Source: Curtobacterium sp. 9128
GTDB lineage: Bacteria > Actinomycetota > Actinomycetes > Actinomycetales > Microbacteriaceae
Reading direction: 5' to 3'
Assembly: GCF_007673775.1 (NCBI RefSeq)
Contig: NZ_VEAF01000002.1
Location: 124,001-188,000, forward strand
Length of the DNA: 64,000 bases
Positions 9,645 through 18,800 of the stretch are shown here, piece by piece. The notes below the pieces were generated by a model. It was not told the origin of the DNA and made no database searches. It worked only from the letters and a program-made list of their open reading frames with translations. The translations under genes were made by a program, and so were the position numbers. Numbering within the stretch: the first letter of the stretch is position 1; the number at the start of each line of letters is the position of its first letter.

Positions 9645-11015
9645 CTACCGACCCGTCGTGTCCTCGAACCAGACCAGCGCCGGCGCCGAGGTCGTCTCGG
9701 GTCGCAGCCCGAGCGCCTGCGCCGAGGAGGCCAGGACGGTGGCCCCGGTCCCGAGCGCCTGCGGGTCGGTGAAGTCGAGCGCCGGACCGGCGAGCCCGTC
9801 GTCGACGTCGAGCGACGTCGTCGCGAGGGCATCCGTGACGGCCTCCGGGTCGGTGCTCCGCGCGGCACCCACCGCGTGCACGAGGGCGATGACCGCGTCG
9901 TGGCTCCGGGCGTCCGCGGCGGCGGCCACCGCCGAGAACGGCTGGTCACCGGTCAGGTTCCGCGCGTCCTGGTCCTTCGCGACGACCCGGACCGCGCCGA
10001 GGAACGCCGACATGGCCCGTCCGGCGGCCCCGGCGTCGAGTGCGGTCGCGTCGTCGGTCGCCACCCCGGCGGTGCGGAAGTCCCCGGAGACGCTGCCGCC
10101 CGCCGCGGTGAGCGCCGAGCCGAACGCGGGGCTGGTGGCGTCGGGGGTGAGCACGACGGGGACGGTCACGTCCGTGGCCTGCAGTGCTGCGACGAAGGCC
10201 CCCTGCCGGGCAGCGCTGCCGCTCACCACGACGGCGTCGGAGTCGGCGGCCGGGGCGTCGCCGCCGGTGTTCGTGTCGCCGTCCGGCGTCGAGGTCGGCA
10301 CGGCGCCGGTCCTGGCCGCGACGGTCGTGGCGAGGGACGTCATGTCGGTGTCGCCGGCCGGCAGGACGTGGGCGACCCGCAGCCCGGCCGGTGCCCCACC
10401 GCCGAGGTCGACGAGCAGCGGCGAGGCGGCACCGCCGAGTGCCCGCTGCATCGCGCTGGCGACGGACTGCGAGGACGGCGCGGTGGACCAGGCGTCGTCG
10501 ACGGCGCCGGCGTACGGCATGACGACCGGGATGCCGGCGTCGGCGGCAGCTGCGGCGGCCGCGGCGACGTGCGCGCCGGACGAGGCGACGACGATCCCGG
10601 CGACGTGCTGGCGGACCAGCTCCTCGACGGCGGCACGCGCGCCGTCGGTCGTCCCGCTGTCGTTCTGCGTCACGAGCTGCACGCGGGTCCCCCCGAGCGC
10701 CAGACGCCGCTGCGCGACGACGGCACCCTGGGCGGCCTGGTTCCACTCGGATCCCTCGCCGTCACCCAGGGTGACCACGACGCCGATCGCCACCCGGTCG
10801 GGGACGTGCGCCACGGTGACCGGGACGGGGACCGTCGCCGGGACCGCCTCGGCCGGCTCGGCCGAGAGCGCACGGAACGTCAGCACGGCAGCGACGACCG
10901 CGGCCACGAGCAGGACGGCCAGACCGACCACCAGGAGCCGACGTCGGGAGGCGGGCCGAGCCTCCTGGCCGTCCACCGTCTGGTCGCCGTCGACGGTCTG
11001 CGGCTGGTCGGTCAT
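9645..11015 (-). CDS. Membrane-anchored periplasmic-binding-like protein (type 1 fold)
   Basis: This 456-aa protein has a 25-residue cytoplasmic N-terminus, one membrane helix (about 26-47) and an extracellular region that resembles leucine/isoleucine/valine-type receptors (Peripla_BP_6). The segment from VAIGVVVTLGDGEGSEWNQA through GIVVASSGAHV to AGIPVVMPYAGAVDD fits that fold. It has no lipobox and no adjacent ABC permease, so a transport role is unlikely. Its start overlaps the stop of the lipoprotein gene (ATGA), and the EccC-like gene follows after 53 bp. The operon suggests that it senses or scaffolds at the outer face of the secretion complex. This is inference. I know of no characterised T7SS component of this kind. 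Confidence 0.75.
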   Translation of the reverse strand: MTDQPQTVDGDQTVDGQEARPASRRRLLVVGLAVLLVAAVVAAVLTFRALSAEPAEAVPATVPVPVTVAHVPDRVAIGVVVTLGDGEGSEWNQAAQGAVVAQRRLALGGTRVQLVTQNDSGTTDGARAAVEELVRQHVAGIVVASSGAHVAAAAAAAADAGIPVVMPYAGAVDDAWSTAPSSQSVASAMQRALGGAASPLLVDLGGGAPAGLRVAHVLPAGDTDMTSLATTVAARTGAVPTSTPDGDTNTGGDAPAADSDAVVVSGSAARQGAFVAALQATDVTVPVVLTPDATSPAFGSALTAAGGSVSGDFRTAGVATDDATALDAGAAGRAMSAFLGAVRVVAKDQDARNLTGDQPFSAVAAAADARSHDAVIALVHAVGAARSTDPEAVTDALATTSLDVDDGLAGPALDFTDPQALGTGATVLASSAQALGLRPETTSAPALVWFEDTTGR

Positions 11016-13774
11016 CGGTCGTCCCCGATCCGGAAGGCGTAGAGCGTCGTCGACGTGGCGGTCGACGGCACGTCGAGCGCGAAGGCCGGCAGCTTCGTCG
11101 CGGCGTCGAGCGACGCCCGCAGCTGCTCCTGCTGGAGCAGGATGCCCGCGACGTCCTCGGCACGGACGTTGGCGTACCCGGCCGCGTTCTGCGACGCCAG
11201 CGCCAGCTGGTAGTCGGCGGAGTCGGACTTCGCCGCGCTCGTCGCCATCGCACCGAGGATGCCCGACCCGTTCACCTTCCGGTCGCCGAGGTCCAGCATC
11301 ACGCGGTTGAGGTCGCCGGTGAGCAGCGTCCGCGCACCCTCGACGTCGCGGGTGGACGCGCTCGTGCTGGCGTCGATGCGCTGCAGGCTCAGGGCGGTCT
11401 GCGCGTCCACGGCGCCCGCGAGCGTGCCGCTCTCCCGCTGCAGCGTGCCCTTCTGCGTGTCGATCGTGCCCTTCGCGTCCTTCGTGACGTCGCCCGAGGT
11501 GGACCGCAGCCCGGTGATGGAGGCGTCGAAGGCCTGGATCACCGCGTCACGGCTGCCCGTGGCGGTGTCGCTGACCTTGCGGACCTGCTGGTCGACGATG
11601 TCCTGCACCTGCTTCGCCGACTCGTCCGAGGCGTCCTGGAACGCCGCCGTGACCGCGTCCTGCAGCGTCTTCTGCTGGTCGCTCACCGCGACGAGCTGGG
11701 TGTGGACCGCGGCGCTCTCGCCGCCGGCCTGAGCGAGCAGGGCACGGAGCCGGGCGACCTCGCCGCTGATCGTGCCGTCGTCGCTGCTGACCGCGCGCCG
11801 CACGTCGGCGACCGCGGTCGTGACGGCGTCGAGGTGCGTGGCGAGGGTCTGGACCGCACCGCCGACACCGACCTGCGCGTCGGGGTCCGTGGCGGCGACG
11901 ACGGCGTCCCATGCGTCGGCCTGCGCGGTGAGCCGCTCGTCCATCGGCGTGCTGAAGCCGAGGCCGGGACGGAGCGTCGTGCCCTCCGGCGCGCCGGCGC
12001 ACGGTGTCGCGGTGAGGTACCCCCGCAACGACGCCGCCTCCTCCGGCGAGAGCTCCCCCGCGGCGGCGAGCACGCAGAGCTGGTCGGCCACGGCGCTGTT
12101 CTGCGCCTGCATGGACGAGCTGAGCACGCGGTCCCCCGCCGTGCCGAGCTCCGCCCGCGTGGCGATCGCCTGGCGGTGCACGGTCCGCACCGACTCCCGC
12201 AGCGGGTCGAGGTCCTGCTTCGCCTGCGCCACGGCGGCGTCGAGCGCGTCGAGCGTCCGTGCGACGTTCCCGTCGCCGTCGCTGCCCACACCGTCCAGCG
12301 AGGTGGCGAGCTGACCGAGCGTGCCGTTGAGGGCGTCGGACTGCTCGATCGCCTTGTCGGCGAGCTGCGGGTCGAGCTGGTCGGCGAGCGCCTGCCCCTT
12401 CGCCACGAGCCCGATCAGGGACGACGAGACGGCGGACGACGACGCGAAGAGCGCGCAGGTGAGCGAGTCCTGGTTCTCGGGGACCGCACACGTGGCGGTG
12501 TCCGGATCGGTCGGACCGACGGCCGATGCGAGCTCGCCGCTCACCTGCTGCTTGCAGGCCTCGCTCGCGTCGGCGTACCCGTCGAGCTGGGCGGAGACCC
12601 GGAGCAGGTTGCCGTAGACGCTCGAACCGGCGGTCGGGGTCGTCGGGGTCGCCGCACACCCGGCGCCGTCGAGCGTCACGGGCGGTGCCGTGGCCGAGGT
12701 GTCGCCGAGCAGCGCGTCGAGGCTCGACGTGGTCTGCTGGAGCTGCTGCAGCACGGTGGACTGGGTCGCCTTCGCCGTGGAACCGAGGTCGCTCTGGAGC
12801 GAGCCCAGTTCACCGGTCAGCGACTGCATCGTGCCCGCGAGCGCCGCGCTGCTCTGCTGCAGCCGCTCCGCCGTCTGCACGCCGAGGGTCTGCGACGTGG
12901 ACTCGAGGTTCGTCCGGACCTCGGTGATCGTCCCACCCGCCCGTGCGAGGACCTCGTTGACCTGGGCGATGAGGTCGATCGTGCGGCGTTGCAGGGCGAG
13001 CTCGGAGTCCGCGTCCGACCCGAACGCGCCGTTCATCACGCCGGCGGCGGACAGGTCCGTGGTGATCCCGGGCTGCGCGGCGATGTCGATCGTGGGGGCC
13101 GAGAAGTCGTGGACGTCGGCGACGAGGTGCAGCGTGCTGCTCGCACCCGACGTCGGCGGAGCGAGCAGTCGCCCCCACTGCACGACCGCGTCGCCGTCGT
13201 GGTTCGTGCTGACGACACCGTCCGTCGCCGTCCCGTGGGCGTCGGCGCCGTCGGTGACGACCGCGTCCGCCTTCGTCCCCGGCAGCACCGTCGACGCCGC
13301 GACGCTGAACGGAGCACCCACCAGCGCCGGCGTCGTGCGCGACGACCCGGCGACGTCGTACGTGAGGTTCTTCGACCGCACCGTCAGGTTCTCGATCGTC
13401 AGGTCGATCTCCACCCGCCCGGAGTACCCGTCGAGGTCGGCGAGGTCACTGCCGGTCTTCTTCGCCGTCGTGTACTGGGTCGTCACCCGCAGCGGCAGGT
13501 CACCGGCCGCCTTCGCCGGGTCGTGGTCGGTGGTGGTGCTCGAGGACTCCTTGCCCGCGACGGAGATCGCGGTGTCCTGGATCGACCGGACCGAGCCGTC
13601 CGCGGCGAGACGGGTGTCGACGGTCTGCAGGACACGCGACGGGTCCTCGACGGTGTCGTCCCGGGCGGTGCAGCCGGCGAGCACCAGCGCGACGACGCCG
13701 GTCAGGGCGGCGGCCCCCAGGATCCGCTGTCCGGCCTGTCGTGCACCGGTCGTACCGGCACGGTTGCTGATCAC
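11012..13774 (-). CDS. Large extracellular lipoprotein with long helical (coiled-coil-like) body
   Basis: This 920-aa protein starts at GTG 13774 behind a GGGGGG stretch. It has a lipoprotein signal ending LALVLAGC-like (VALVLAGC, Cys near residue 35). A probable beta domain (about 50-270) is followed by roughly 600 residues rich in Ala, Gln, Ser, Leu and Asp with heptad-like spacing (for example TQSTVLQQLQQTTSSLDALL). This layout recalls the extracellular stalk of EsaA/YueB/YhgE proteins of Firmicute T7SS, but those are held by membrane helices at both ends whereas this one has only a lipid anchor. Four Cys-containing segments (for example GAGCAAT, EACKQQ, ATCAVPE, LTCALF) suggest disulfides. 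It is the first gene of the operon ending with the EccC-like ATPase. Function is unproven. Confidence 0.8.
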   Translation of the reverse strand: MISNRAGTTGARQAGQRILGAAALTGVVALVLAGCTARDDTVEDPSRVLQTVDTRLAADGSVRSIQDTAISVAGKESSSTTTDHDPAKAAGDLPLRVTTQYTTAKKTGSDLADLDGYSGRVEIDLTIENLTVRSKNLTYDVAGSSRTTPALVGAPFSVAASTVLPGTKADAVVTDGADAHGTATDGVVSTNHDGDAVVQWGRLLAPPTSGASSTLHLVADVHDFSAPTIDIAAQPGITTDLSAAGVMNGAFGSDADSELALQRRTIDLIAQVNEVLARAGGTITEVRTNLESTSQTLGVQTAERLQQSSAALAGTMQSLTGELGSLQSDLGSTAKATQSTVLQQLQQTTSSLDALLGDTSATAPPVTLDGAGCAATPTTPTAGSSVYGNLLRVSAQLDGYADASEACKQQVSGELASAVGPTDPDTATCAVPENQDSLTCALFASSSAVSSSLIGLVAKGQALADQLDPQLADKAIEQSDALNGTLGQLATSLDGVGSDGDGNVARTLDALDAAVAQAKQDLDPLRESVRTVHRQAIATRAELGTAGDRVLSSSMQAQNSAVADQLCVLAAAGELSPEEAASLRGYLTATPCAGAPEGTTLRPGLGFSTPMDERLTAQADAWDAVVAATDPDAQVGVGGAVQTLATHLDAVTTAVADVRRAVSSDDGTISGEVARLRALLAQAGGESAAVHTQLVAVSDQQKTLQDAVTAAFQDASDESAKQVQDIVDQQVRKVSDTATGSRDAVIQAFDASITGLRSTSGDVTKDAKGTIDTQKGTLQRESGTLAGAVDAQTALSLQRIDASTSASTRDVEGARTLLTGDLNRVMLDLGDRKVNGSGILGAMATSAAKSDSADYQLALASQNAAGYANVRAEDVAGILLQQEQLRASLDAATKLPAFALDVPSTATSTTLYAFRIGDDR

Positions 13775-14048
13775 GTTCTTTCCCCCCGAGAGAATGGACG
13801 ACCCCGTCGATGCTAGTTGCTCCGACCCGCGAGGGCCCGGCCCGGAACCCACTCCGGGACCCCCCGTTCGGGCCACGGACACACGGGAGCGCACCCTGAT
13901 ACGTTGCACGCGACATGTGCACAGCGGGCGCCGCCTCGGGGAGGCGCCGACGTCTCGCTGTCACCGTCCACCCGACGGCGCCGCCGTCCGGGACCGTCCG
14001 ACCCCGGACCGACGTCCGCGGGGTCACCACACCAGGGGGATCACGACC

Positions 14049-14519
14049 ATGACCAGCGTTCGCCGAATCGGCTCCTTCGTCCTCACCGGAGCCCTCACGG
14101 TCGGCCTCGCCGGCTGCGCGGGCTCCGACACCAGCACGGCATCGGACGGCCCGACCCGCTCCGACATGTCGCAGGCGCAGCGGAAGGCGGCGCTCCCGGA
14201 CCTGCAGCGCGACGCGGAGACGGTCGCGAACGGCATGCTCGAACGGATCGGCGCCGGGGACCTCACGGCCGACGGTGACGCCTGGGTCGACGCACACCCG
14301 CTCGCCGAACACCACCACCTCGGGAAGTGGACGATCAAGGACGAGTCAGCGTCGACGGGCTTCGTCACCGGGACCGTCTGCGTGGAGTACCGCCCGGCGA
14401 AGGGCAGCGAGGCCGTCGCGATGGCCACCGCGAACGTGCAGTACATGCTCGCGCACGGGTCGTCGCCGGCGGACGGGCGCATCGGCTTCGTGGGGACCGG
14501 TCTCAACGTGGGCTGCTGA
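14049..14519 (+). CDS. Small secreted lipoprotein (uncharacterised)
   Basis: This 156-aa protein has a clear lipoprotein signal: MTSVRRIGSFVLTGALTVG followed by LAGC, with the lipidated Cys near residue 23. The mature part is soluble, mostly alpha/beta, with one region ETVANGMLERIGAG and a C-terminal Cys (LNVGC). The start has AGGGGGA about 9 bases upstream. It diverges from the 920-aa lipoprotein across 274 bp and lies between the two arms of the T7SS-like block. No family is recognised. Its role could be as a periplasmic partner or regulator of the secretion locus, but only location supports this. Confidence 0.7.
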   Translation: MTSVRRIGSFVLTGALTVGLAGCAGSDTSTASDGPTRSDMSQAQRKAALPDLQRDAETVANGMLERIGAGDLTADGDAWVDAHPLAEHHHLGKWTIKDESASTGFVTGTVCVEYRPAKGSEAVAMATANVQYMLAHGSSPADGRIGFVGTGLNVGC

Positions 14520-14541
14520 CGGGCGTCCTACGATCAGCTGC

Positions 14542-14934
14542 ATGGCAGAGCCCGCTCCCCTCCCGGAACCGCACACGTGGGACGTCGACGGCGTCCGGGT
14601 CACCGCTTCCGCGGAGACCGGCCGCTTCCGGCGCCGTCCCCACCTCGTCGTGACCCTGGAGGCCCCTCGGCTCACGAGCAGGTTCCGGGGCGACGACCTC
14701 GTGCGGCTCATCGACGGCGAGGCGCGACAGATCGACTCCGATTCGGAGCCCCTCGCGTTCCTGGTGGCCGGCGGCGGGCCAGCCATCGGAGCCGCCATCG
14801 ACCCGGTGCGCACGCAGACACCGAGCGACGCGATCGCGCTCGTCGTCACGCCCGACGTCGGGTGGGCGGTGCACACGTTCTCGGCTGCGGACGTCGAACA
14901 GCTGCGGTGGTGGCCCCGGGGCAGCCGGCACTGA
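14542..14934 (+). CDS. Hypothetical 130-aa soluble protein
   Basis: The gene reads MAEPAPLPEPHTWDVDGVRV and ends WWPRGSRH, with no signal peptide or membrane helix. Its pattern (LVVTLEAPRL, AIALVVTPDVGWAVHTFSAADVEQL) suggests a small alpha/beta fold. TACGAT at 14529-14534 lies seven bases before the ATG, so it may be leaderless. It is 22 bp downstream of the small lipoprotein and converges with the 136-aa gene at 14986. Function is unknown. A cytoplasmic accessory or chaperone role for the nearby toxin is possible on position alone. Confidence 0.6.
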   Translation: MAEPAPLPEPHTWDVDGVRVTASAETGRFRRRPHLVVTLEAPRLTSRFRGDDLVRLIDGEARQIDSDSEPLAFLVAGGGPAIGAAIDPVRTQTPSDAIALVVTPDVGWAVHTFSAADVEQLRWWPRGSRH

Positions 14935-14985
14935 AGTAGCAGGCACCGAGGCGCGGCGCTCGGGCAGCGGACTGCCGGGAGCTCG

Positions 14986-15396
14986 TCACCCTCCCGGGAG
15001 CTGGCGGACCCAGGCCTCGAAGGAACGGGCTTCGTCGGGGTGCAGCACGATCGGCTCCTCGGCCTCGGACTCGCTCAGCAGGACCAGACTCCCCTGGGGG
15101 ACGGTCCCCATCGACGCGGCCGCCGACGAGCCGCGCGTTGGCGCGTCCGGCGTGCAGAGGTACACGAGGGGGTCGTCCCCTCTCGACTCCGCGATGCGGA
15201 TGGACCCGTCGAGCAGCTCGAGCAGCTCGGCACCCCAGAACTGGACGTCGTGGCCGAACGCAGCGACGCGGACTCCGGGCTCCTGACGGCCCCGTCGTCG
15301 GATGACCGGGTCCCACGCCGCCTCGTGCGGACCCCGTCGCCACGTGGCGTCGAACGGCTCAGGTGCCCCTTCCACACGCCTGCCCCACAGTGCCAT
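14986..15396 (-). CDS. Hypothetical protein at the end of the Rhs operon
   Basis: This 136-aa soluble protein (MALWGRRVEGAPEPFDATWR) has a compact alpha/beta pattern with VRVAAFGHDVQFWGAELLELL, LVYLCTPDAP and a C-terminal helix ARSFEAWVRQLPG. It overlaps the stop of the multi-TM gene by one base (TGATG) and is the last gene of the WXG100-Rhs operon. In polymorphic-toxin loci this slot usually holds immunity proteins, including orphan ones. No family is recognised; a second immunity protein or an adaptor are both possible. Confidence 0.6.
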   Translation of the reverse strand: MALWGRRVEGAPEPFDATWRRGPHEAAWDPVIRRRGRQEPGVRVAAFGHDVQFWGAELLELLDGSIRIAESRGDDPLVYLCTPDAPTRGSSAAASMGTVPQGSLVLLSESEAEEPIVLHPDEARSFEAWVRQLPGG

Positions 15397-15818
15397 CAGC
15401 GGTCACCGTCCTTCCCGATCGGCGCTGTCCGGGGTCTGGACCGGAGCCACGCGCGATGTCGCAGCCCGGAGCCGAGGGCCGAGCCGGCGAACGTCCCGAG
15501 CAGGTAGCCGGGCACCGCCAGCTGCCAGCCTCGTCCGACGGTCGAGAAGACGACCACGGCGATGACGAGTGCCACGATCATGACCGGGGTGCCCGCTGAG
15601 GCCGGGGCGAGCCGGAGGGCCAGGAGCCCGACGGCGACGCCGAGCAGCGAACCGGCGACCGCGTACGGCAGGACGCCGAGCACGTTCCCCACGCGCGCCC
15701 CGATGACCAGCGGGATGAACAGTCCCACCAGCGCGATCACCAGCGCGAACACCGCCCTGCCGCGGCTGAGAGGGGCCCCACCTCGGTTGCGCTCGTTCCC
15801 CGCGTCCGATCGCTTCAC
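15396..15818 (-). CDS. Multi-TM protein, candidate immunity to the Rhs toxin
   Basis: This 140-aa protein starts at GTG 15818, overlapping the Rhs stop by 4 nt (GTGA). After a polar N-terminus (MKRSDAGNERNRGGAPLSRG) it has four predicted membrane helices, around residues 24-43, 48-69, 76-95 and 103-122, then a basic tail. Immunity genes sit directly 3' of their toxin, and membrane-embedded immunity proteins typically oppose membrane-active toxins. The adjacent Rhs C-terminus is hydrophobic and glycine-rich, which fits. The immunity role is inferred from position and topology only; no homologue is recognised. Confidence 0.65.
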   Translation of the reverse strand: MKRSDAGNERNRGGAPLSRGRAVFALVIALVGLFIPLVIGARVGNVLGVLPYAVAGSLLGVAVGLLALRLAPASAGTPVMIVALVIAVVVFSTVGRGWQLAVPGYLLGTFAGSALGSGLRHRAWLRSRPRTAPIGKDGDR

Positions 15819-18800
15819 GCCAGTCCCACCGTCTTCGCCACCTCGTGCAGTCCGTCGACGCCGAACCCGACTCCGGCACCGACACCAGCCGAGCTCCACA
15901 GGCGCAGCGCGTTCGCTCCGGTGCTGAACACCCCATCGACGCTGCTCGGGTTGAACCGTCCGAACTGGTTGAGGGTCGATGCCTGTTTGGGCCCGCCGGG
16001 GATCAGCGTACCGCCAGCGCCGGCGGCACCGTTCCAGAGCAGGTCGAGGCCAGAGGTCTGGTCACCCGCGATGGTGTTCCCCGTGTACCCGCCGAGCATC
16101 GATCCGCCGCCGGCGACGGTCGCACCCCACGCGGACGCGACCCGCGAGGTCGCACTGGAGCCGGTGACCTTCGCGAGCGTTCCGCCGGCCGGACCCGCGA
16201 TCCCGCCGATCCCGCTCGCGATGCCACCGCCGACCATGTTCCCGACGAGACCCCGCGGCGTCCAGTCGGGGTTGTGTGCCACGTAGGACACACCGCTTCC
16301 CGCACTGCCGACGGCACCGTTGACGCTGGCGTTCGCGACCACTGCGCGCCCGACTCGACCGGCGGACGAGGCCGTCTTCGCCACGAGCGCACCTGCGCGC
16401 GCGCCGGCACCACCCAACAGTCCAGTGACACCGCCGATGACGGTGTCCACTCCGACGGCACCCCAGTCGACCTTGCCGTCGTCGCCTCGGTGCCCCTGGA
16501 TGGAGAGGCCGCCGGCCAGGGCCGCCCCACCACCCGCAGCGAGAGCGAGCGCGACGACCGGACCGAAGGGGGTGAACATCGAAGCCACGGTCAGCCCGAC
16601 GCCCACGACCATCGCCACCTTCGAGATGGCATCCGCATGCTCGTCCGCCCAGTCACGCAGGTCACCGAACATCCCCTGGTGCGCATCCCGGTAGCCCTGG
16701 ATGTCCTCGTCCGTCGCGGGACGCAGCCCCAGCGGGTCCAGCGCGTGCAGCGGGTCGTTCCCCGCGTACGAGTACGGGTTCCCCGACCACCCGGTCCCGA
16801 GCACCGGCTCGAGTGGGTCCACGGAGAGGAACCCCCGCGCCGCCGGATCGTACACGCGGGCCCCGAGCCACTCGAGGCCGCCGATGCTGACGCTGCCGTT
16901 CGGGGTGAGCCCGACGCCGTCCGGCAGGGTGGCGCCACCGACGCCGGCGAGCACCGCCCACGGGTCGGCCGCGTCGGTCGCACGCGCACCGCGCCAACCG
17001 GGTGCCGCCCACTCCGACCCGACGGCGGCGACGCCCCCGGGCAGGTCGAGCACGCTCGTCCCCGCGATCGACACCAGGGACGGCACCGTAGCGGCGGTGT
17101 CCCACCACGCCTGGACGCCGTTGACCGTGGCGAGCTCCCCGAGCGCGTCCGCCCAGACCTCGGTGCGTGCCGACTCGGCGTAGGCGCGGTCCCGGACGAC
17201 GACGCCGGCCAGGTAGCCGAGCGCCGACCACGCGTACTCGGTCGTCGAGCCGTCCGCGTCGGTCCGGCGGACGCGTCGGCCGAGCCCGTCGTGGACGTAC
17301 TCGGTACGGAGGCCGTCGCGGACGGACGCGGTGAGCTCCCCCGCGATGTCGTACTCGTGGACGGTGGTCACCCCGCCCACCGTCTCGGCGACCATCCGGC
17401 CCGCGGAGTCGTACTCCCAGCGGGAGTCCCCGGCACGGACGAGCTGCCCCGCGGTGTCGTGCCCGTACTCGACCCGCCCGTCGCTCCCGACGACCGCGAC
17501 GATCCGGCCGTCGTCGTCGCGCTCGATGTGCGTCGTCTCCGCGCCGTCGAGCGTCGTCGTGGTGTGCGCGACGAGCACGCCCCGCTCGTACGACCACGCC
17601 TGGACGACGTCGCCCGTGGCGGACTGCACGATCCGCCCGGCCGCGTCGTACGCGAACGTCCCGGCGCCCAGGCCGTCGCGTTCGACCGCCACGATCCGGC
17701 CGGCGGCGTCGCGGCGGTACGCCGTGCGGGTGCCGTCGGGGTCGACGCGGGCGGTCCGGAGGCCGTCGGCGTCGTACTCCCAGCTGATCGCCGCGCTGCC
17801 TCGGGCCCGTCGGACGAGCAACCCGCGACGGTCGAGTTCGAGCTCGTGGTCGACGGCACGTCCGGCGCCGCGGGTGTGGTCCGTCACGACGAGGGTGCGG
17901 GCCACCGGGTCGTGTCGGATCTCGGACTGCAGGACCCCGTCGACCAGCAGCTGGTGCTGTCGGCCGGCGGCGTCGAAGGTCCACGTCGTCGTGCGGCCGT
18001 CGGGGTCGGTCTGCCCGGTCTGCCGGCCCGCCGCGTCGTAGGTCGCGGTCGTGGTCCGGCCGAGCGGGTCCGTGACGGCGACGAGTCGGTCCGCGTCGTC
18101 GTACACGCGCCGTGTCACGCCGCCGGCGGCGTCGGTGACGCTCGTCAGACGACCGCGCTCGTCGTACGCGAACGCGGTGACCCCGCCGACGCCGTTGACG
18201 ACCTCGACGAGCTGGCCGGCGGCGTCGTACCGGAACCGACGCTGACCGAAGCGGACGTCGGTGCTGGCGACGAGCCTCCCGGCCCGGTCGTACCGGAACC
18301 GCGCCGTGCCGGAACCGGGAGCGGTCTGCGCGACGACCCTGCCGAGGGCGTCGCGGGTGATCTCCTCGACGTCGCCGGTGGGGAGGGTCCGCCGGACCAC
18401 CCGGGAGTCCGCGTCGTAGGACAGCGTCGTCCGTGCCCCCGCGGCGTCGGTCGCCGCGACCGGCCGGCCGCATGCGTCGTGCTCGTACACGGTGCGAGCA
18501 CCCGACGGTGCGACGACCGCGACGACGCGACCGGCGAGGTCGCGCTCCAGTCGGGTGAGCCCGCCCTCCCCGTCCACCAGCTCGACGGGCCTGCCGGCCG
18601 CGTCGTACGTGACGAGTTCGGATCCGGTCCGGTCGCTGGTCGACTCGACCGGACGACCGTGGGCGTCGAAGCGCACGGTCGCCACGGCGAACGCGTCGCG
18701 CAGCGTCGCGACGCCTGCCTGCGGGTCCGTCGTGAACTCCTGGCGGACGCCGGTCGGGTCGGTCGTGGCGGCCAGGCCTCCGGTGACGTCGTACTCGCGT

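Noticed and set aside
9645-11015. Calling the periplasmic-binding-like protein an amino acid transporter subunit
   Set aside because: It has an uncleaved membrane anchor, no ABC partner genes and is locked in an operon with the secretion ATPase.
5542-11310. A very long plus-strand open frame (1922 codons) opposite the ATPase genes
   Set aside because: It is Arg/Gly-rich, has no family similarity that I recognise, and lies entirely antisense to well-supported genes. In 70% GC DNA such shadow frames are expected.
11012-13909. A longer N-terminus for the 920-aa lipoprotein
   Set aside because: The start at 13774 begins a proper signal peptide after a GGGGGG stretch; the extra 45 residues would mask it.
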